DNA from: Tubulanus polymorphus
Taxonomy: Eukaryota > Nemertea > Palaeonemertea > Tubulaniformes > Tubulanidae
Reading direction: 5' to 3'
NCBI RefSeq assembly: GCF_964204645.1
Contig: NC_134028.1
Location: 25,766,153 to 25,830,152 of the forward strand
Length of the DNA: 64,000 nt
The translations under genes and the position numbers were made by a program. The notes below the pieces were generated by a model that was not told the DNA's origin, did no database searches, and saw only the letters and a program-made list of their open reading frames with translations. The stretch's first letter is position 1. Every line of letters starts with the position of its first letter. This document shows, one piece after another, positions 59,832 through 64,000 of the stretch.

Positions 59832-62122
59832 ATAACTACACCATTTTCTGTTTTTAAAAAAATGCACTTGAACATAAATTTTTATATACACCAAACACTT
59901 TAATCTACTTTATATTTTGTAAATCATGTAATGAAAATTAGTTGAAAGTTTTTAGATAATTCCTAAATGTAACTGCGAATAACTATTTTGCATTTTCTAC
60001 TCTCGGTCAGTGATAACTAATTTCTTATTTCATCGTATGTTTTAACTATGATATTTACAGGACTGGCATTATCTAGATGTAAATGTTTGTATGTAATCGA
60101 GTGTTTAGTGCAGCTGATGGTCGAAATACTGAAAACCTCCGAACTCTTTATGGATTTTGCGATACGTTCTGGAACTTTTAAAACGGGCGAGAGGTGAGAT
60201 CAGACAGGACTGAAAATAAACCTCTCTCGCCCGCGCGAGTGCGATAAACAGTTATAACGGACACAATATATTTGTGGGAGCGCAGTTAGTTCGCGGTAAC
60301 AGTTCGTATTGAGAACGAGTTGAGTCGGAGGAAGTCTTCAGCGGAGTCGAAATCAGCGGTGAAGTTCGGAATGAGAAACGCGTCGTGGGATTACAGTCAC
60401 TGCGCAACAATCGTGTTTTTGCGTATTTTCGTGTATTGAATGCCAGTCCCTCTAAATCTGATCAGTTCATGTCTGTTTTTGTGTTCAGTATTAATGTATC
60501 TAGACTCATAATTTTGTATTCCCATCACTGACCGAGACGTGTTTATTGTACTATTCGCGTTACAAAATTGCTTTGTTATCTAAAACTACATCATTGATTT
60601 TGTAAACCTTTGGTCCAAGTTGCTCGTGAGGAATTCAAGTATGACTGTAAGGACACTAGAGTCGACCAGTACTCGGGAAACGAGCCTATATATAATCAGT
60701 GCACACATAGCCCTAGGGCCAGGGCTGTGTCTGTACGTCACACGTTTCTCGATGAAATGATACCGACTCGCGAACCATGTTGAAATTTTAAACGTGGAGA
60801 CCTGATTCAGAATTACCGTACTTGAAATTATTCTTATGAATAATTTTGAGAAGGGCCTGCGGTAATTTTGTTAACGGTTACCTGTCCCTCGCAGTCTGTC
60901 TTAATTCCTCTTAGCTTCTTGCTCCAGATAACCAATGTTAATTACGAGACTTCACTGTAACAATGATTATATCGTAACATCAAATGTGGCCTCCATCAAT
61001 TCCTTACAATTTTTGATTCCGTAATCAGCTCTGGATTGATCGATGCCCGATTTCGCATGCTTTGCCACCAATTATTTCAATTTCTCGAGGCATCCTTAAT
61101 TTTTGGAAATTTTTCATACATTGCGACTAATTTGCTGTCTTATTCTTGGTCATTACGGATTCATTGCCACATTTTCCAATCTAAAGAATCAATCAAATCA
61201 TGTATTAAAAGATTGCAGTATATTAAATCATTATTATTCAAGTGCAACTGATCATTGTGTGCTTGTTAGTTTATCTAGTTTTTCGTCAATCTTCTTAAAA
61301 ATATCCGAACGCAACAGATCGATCGGATTATGGAAATGTATTCAACGACGTCTTTGAATGACTTTGGAATTTTTGGAGCTCATTGCACCCACAAGATATC
61401 CCCTGAGATGAAAACTAAATTTCATAAGCTCAGGGGCTGTCCTTCCGGAGAAGTGCCCTTCTTGCAAATATTATTGTTTTCATGTTCTATAGAACTGCTC
61501 TTTCCAAGTTCAAATGCTAGATTCCGCCCTGATTAACGATGGATTAATGAAACTATAATGAATGTATTATCCCACAAATGATGAAAAACGAATAAGATTA
61601 TTAGAATACTAGAACTATTTCGAATGGTTCCTACCACCCCTCTTCAGTCTAAAATGATAGAGGTCAAATTACGCAGCAAATTAAAGTTAAGCCTAAGACT
61701 CGAATCCATTGCACATAGTTAGGTCTGGGACGAGAGTATTGAAGCAAGTTTAATATGAAGACTGAACCTTTGTTGAGGTTGACAGAGCGATCGGAATGAG
61801 TACAACTAAAAGCTAAAAGTCTTTTTGAGAGATTGTTTTTGGGAAAAATACATAGTTATAGCTCCAGGGAAATCGAAATTGTGTCCAGTTTCCAAAGAAT
61901 AAAAGACTACTCCCACCTTCTAGTTTGACTCCATTAATGAACCTATAATACTTTTTACGAACAAGTTCTATAAGTTGATAACTCTCGACACCAATTCTAT
62001 TCAATCAAAACCGGTCCCTATTGAATACATAAAAAACTGGTTTACAGAGGTATCTTATCTTACTAACATTGCGCTATAGGGTGGGACTAAAATACGTCCT
62101 CTACACAACTTATACAAAGACA
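59832..62122. other. Intergenic between the small ORF and SCPEP1-like copy B
   Basis: A GC-rich inverted repeat (CGGGCGAGAGG at 60184-60194 and CCTCTCTCGCCCG at about 60221-60233) precedes a GC-richer block to about 60420 with a TATATTT word near 60267. This could be a promoter of an unseen transcript or part of a transposon end. From about 61940 the sequence is the duplicated upstream region of the carboxypeptidase. Confidence 0.4.
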
Positions 62123-64000
62123 ATGGTAAGTAAGTAGCATGGCTTATCTGTGTATGTTATTGGAGAGAGCTTCGATTTAGAAACGATCCTCTATTTTCAT
62201 TTTAGTCGAAAGATAATCCAGCGTTTGTACCGGATATATCGACGGATTCGTCTGATATAAAATTGTCCGTAACTCCGACACCTGAGACTAAACCGCAGAA
62301 AACAGATAATAGTTGTTGTTCACCACGATGTCGAACTGTCTTCCTCGTATTTTTGAGTTTCATCGCTGTTTCCTACGCCATTGCGATCACGATAGTTCTT
62401 ATTCACGAAGGTACGAAATATCAACCATTCATAAAGTGAATTGCTTCGCGATGTCATCGACGATAGCGTGTTTGATAAACGGATCGCATTCTGATCGGAA
62501 ACTTCTTTTTCAGTTTATTTCTCTGATGAAGGAGAACACGGAATACAACAGGTAACATTATTCTTAATTCTGAAACTACCTTGCACAAATTCACTTCACT
62601 CTACTCTCTATCATCGTTCAATCTACAGAAACAGTTCACCGCTAATGAAGTTCTTGCCAATACGGCACGGGGATACATCGATGTAAGGAAGGGAGCTCAT
62701 ATGTTCTGGTGGCTTTGGTATGCTATTCCGAAACATACTTACAAAGAAAAACCACTAATCTTATGGATACAGGTGAAAGATTTTACTTCTATTTTCTTCG
62801 ATTCTATACTTCTGTATAATTTTAACATATTCAGGTCTATCTATATGTTGTAGGGTGGTCCAGGGCAGTCCGGTGTCGGTATTGGTGGATTTATGGAAAT
62901 CGGTCCGTATGATACAGATCTCAAATATAGAAAAGGAAACTGGGTATGGATAAACTGGTAACTTTTTTGGTTCGGGAGTTTTGTCCATATAAAACAGACG
63001 CCAAACATCATTACCAAGCTCTTTAGGCTAAAAAATTGATACCTTGTATCTCATTTCTGCTGAGCTTAAAAGTTGACCCGGCCGGCCGCCTATCTACCTT
63101 GTACATACATGTCTTTAAAAAGATTATTATCAGGCTATAACATAAAAGACCCGGCAGCTATAGAAATGAACTGAGATTACAAATTTATTGCAATTTACAA
63201 AAGTGACCGGGCCGATTAGGAGAAATGAGGGGTTTATTGAAATTAATCTGTTATAAATCTGTTCACTAATTTGCAGGCGGCTCATGCTAATCTGTTGATA
63301 GTTGATAGTCCGGTGGGAGTTGGTTACAGTTACGTAGACAACGAGTCTCTGAATACTAAAAATACTGAAGAAATTATAGCAGATTTAATGTCTTTCCTAA
63401 AACAATTTTTTAACAAACATCCAGAATTTAAGGTATATATTACAAACATATTTTTTCGATTTGAATTTCATCTAAGATACATGTAAGTAGCTTGCCACGA
63501 ATCTTATGAATTTTTGTATACTTTGCAGACGATACCGTTTCATATATTCGGCGAGTCGTATGGCGGGCGAATAGCGCCTTTACTCGCTAAACAATTACAC
63601 AACGTACGTTCATCGGATATAGGTGTAACGTATTTTTCCAAACCATCCCGTCAAAATCACCTACAACATTACGTTCTGAAAAAGCGATGAAGAAGAAGTG
63701 TAGACTATCTATGTTTATGGAATTTTCGTTGCAGGAAATAACTGGTGGCAATATGGAATGTTTACTGAAAGGCATAGTTTTAGGCGGACCCGCGGTTGAT
63801 GTAATGACTGGACCGGTTGCAACGTGGGCCCAATACTTATATACAATGGTGAAAAATAAACGGAATCAATCTCTGTTAACAACCATCAATACATATTTGA
63901 AAACTTATTTTAGAACTCACCTTTTTTTTAAAGTCGATCATAGAAGAATCGAAAAAAGACGAATACGAACGAGAATATCAGAAATTAATGGTAACATACC
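62123..64000 (+). CDS. SCPEP1: SCPEP1-like serine carboxypeptidase, copy B (cut by window end)
   Basis: Paralogue of the gene at 55800-58716 with the same exon pattern: 62123-62125 (ATG only), 62206-62410, 62514-62551, 62629-62772, 62854-62943, 63277-63432, 63529-63603, 63735-63848, and 63934 onward, running off the end. Exon lengths are identical to copy A. The type II signal-anchor, VDSPVGVGYSYV and the catalytic Ser motif FGESYGG are kept; the Asp and His of the triad lie beyond the window. Differences include the oxyanion-loop residue (GGPGQSG, where copy A has GGPGESG), YEVLAN to NEVLAN, and DVMTGP where copy A has DMMIGP. No frameshift or premature stop is visible, so the copy looks functional so far. 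Confidence 0.9.
63026..63235. mobile_element. Tourist-like MITE, copy 4 (intron of SCPEP1-like copy B)
   Basis: GGCTAAAAAATTGATACCTT at the left, then GACCCGGCCGGCCGCCTATC and, near the right, GACCGGGCCGATTAGGAGAA. It occupies the same place in the same intron as copy 3 (after the GNW exon), and the right terminus is similarly eroded. Confidence 0.7.

Larger units (their letters stand above)
55615..64000 (+). repeat. Direct tandem duplication containing the carboxypeptidase gene
   Basis: Sequence from about 55615 onward matches sequence from about 61940 onward, with an offset of 6,323 bp at the start codons, shrinking to 6,310 bp by exon 9. Exons, introns and the upstream region all align, so this is DNA-level duplication and not retroposition. 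The second unit continues past the window. Confidence 0.85.

Noticed and set aside
60184-60233. Rho-independent-terminator-like hairpin
   Set aside because: Bacterial terminators do not apply here; kept only as an unexplained inverted repeat.

Overview
This is a eukaryotic (animal) nuclear window: AT-rich, with short coding exons separated by consensus GT-AG introns and many small inverted-repeat transposons. The gene set (GET4, BICC1 with KH and SAM domains, USO1/p115, and a serine protease built from SRCR, kringle, PAN and LDLa modules) points to a bilaterian invertebrate. A lophotrochozoan such as a mollusc, annelid or relative is my best guess; that is inference, and the sequence does not prove the phylum.

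Layout, left to right. (1) The 3' part of GET4 (+, to 3185); its first exon lies outside the window. (2) About 7 kb of repeat-rich DNA with a Tourist-like MITE, a 0.9-kb foldback element and a dead mariner element. The mariner ends 33 bp before the exon of a GT31 beta-1,3-glycosyltransferase (+, 10333-11523). (3) ZNHIT1 (-, 14143-14604) and BICC1 (+, 15213-29616), head to head over a short promoter that carries a CRE-like site. (4) An unrecognised basic protein of 316 aa (-, 33265-34215). (5) USO1/p115 (-, 37780-47066), whose 22 coding exons I reconstruct into an intact 968-aa protein. (6) A mosaic trypsin-like protease (-, 47705-55223), 24 exons and 1157 aa. (7) A membrane-anchored SCPEP1-like serine carboxypeptidase (+, 55800-58716), head to head with the protease. 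A diverged tandem copy (+, from 62123) runs off the window end, and a possible two-exon small membrane protein lies between the two copies.

Functional themes. GET4 and USO1 are housekeeping secretory-pathway genes: tail-anchored protein insertion, and ER-Golgi tethering. ZNHIT1 acts in SRCAP-type chromatin remodelling, and BICC1 is an RNA-binding regulator of development and cilia. The right-hand third holds faster-evolving extracellular or lumenal hydrolases: the mosaic protease and the duplicated carboxypeptidase. Every exon junction in the five reconstructed multi-exon genes keeps the reading frame, which is strong internal support for the models.

The observations I rate most worth a second look are the protease architecture (SRCR-CTLD-kringle-LDLa-PAN-LDLa-SRCR-LDLa-SRCR-trypsin), the type II membrane-anchored SCPEP1 paralogues whose first coding exon is only the start codon, and several MITE families. 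One MITE family marks the same intron in both carboxypeptidase copies and so dates the duplication.
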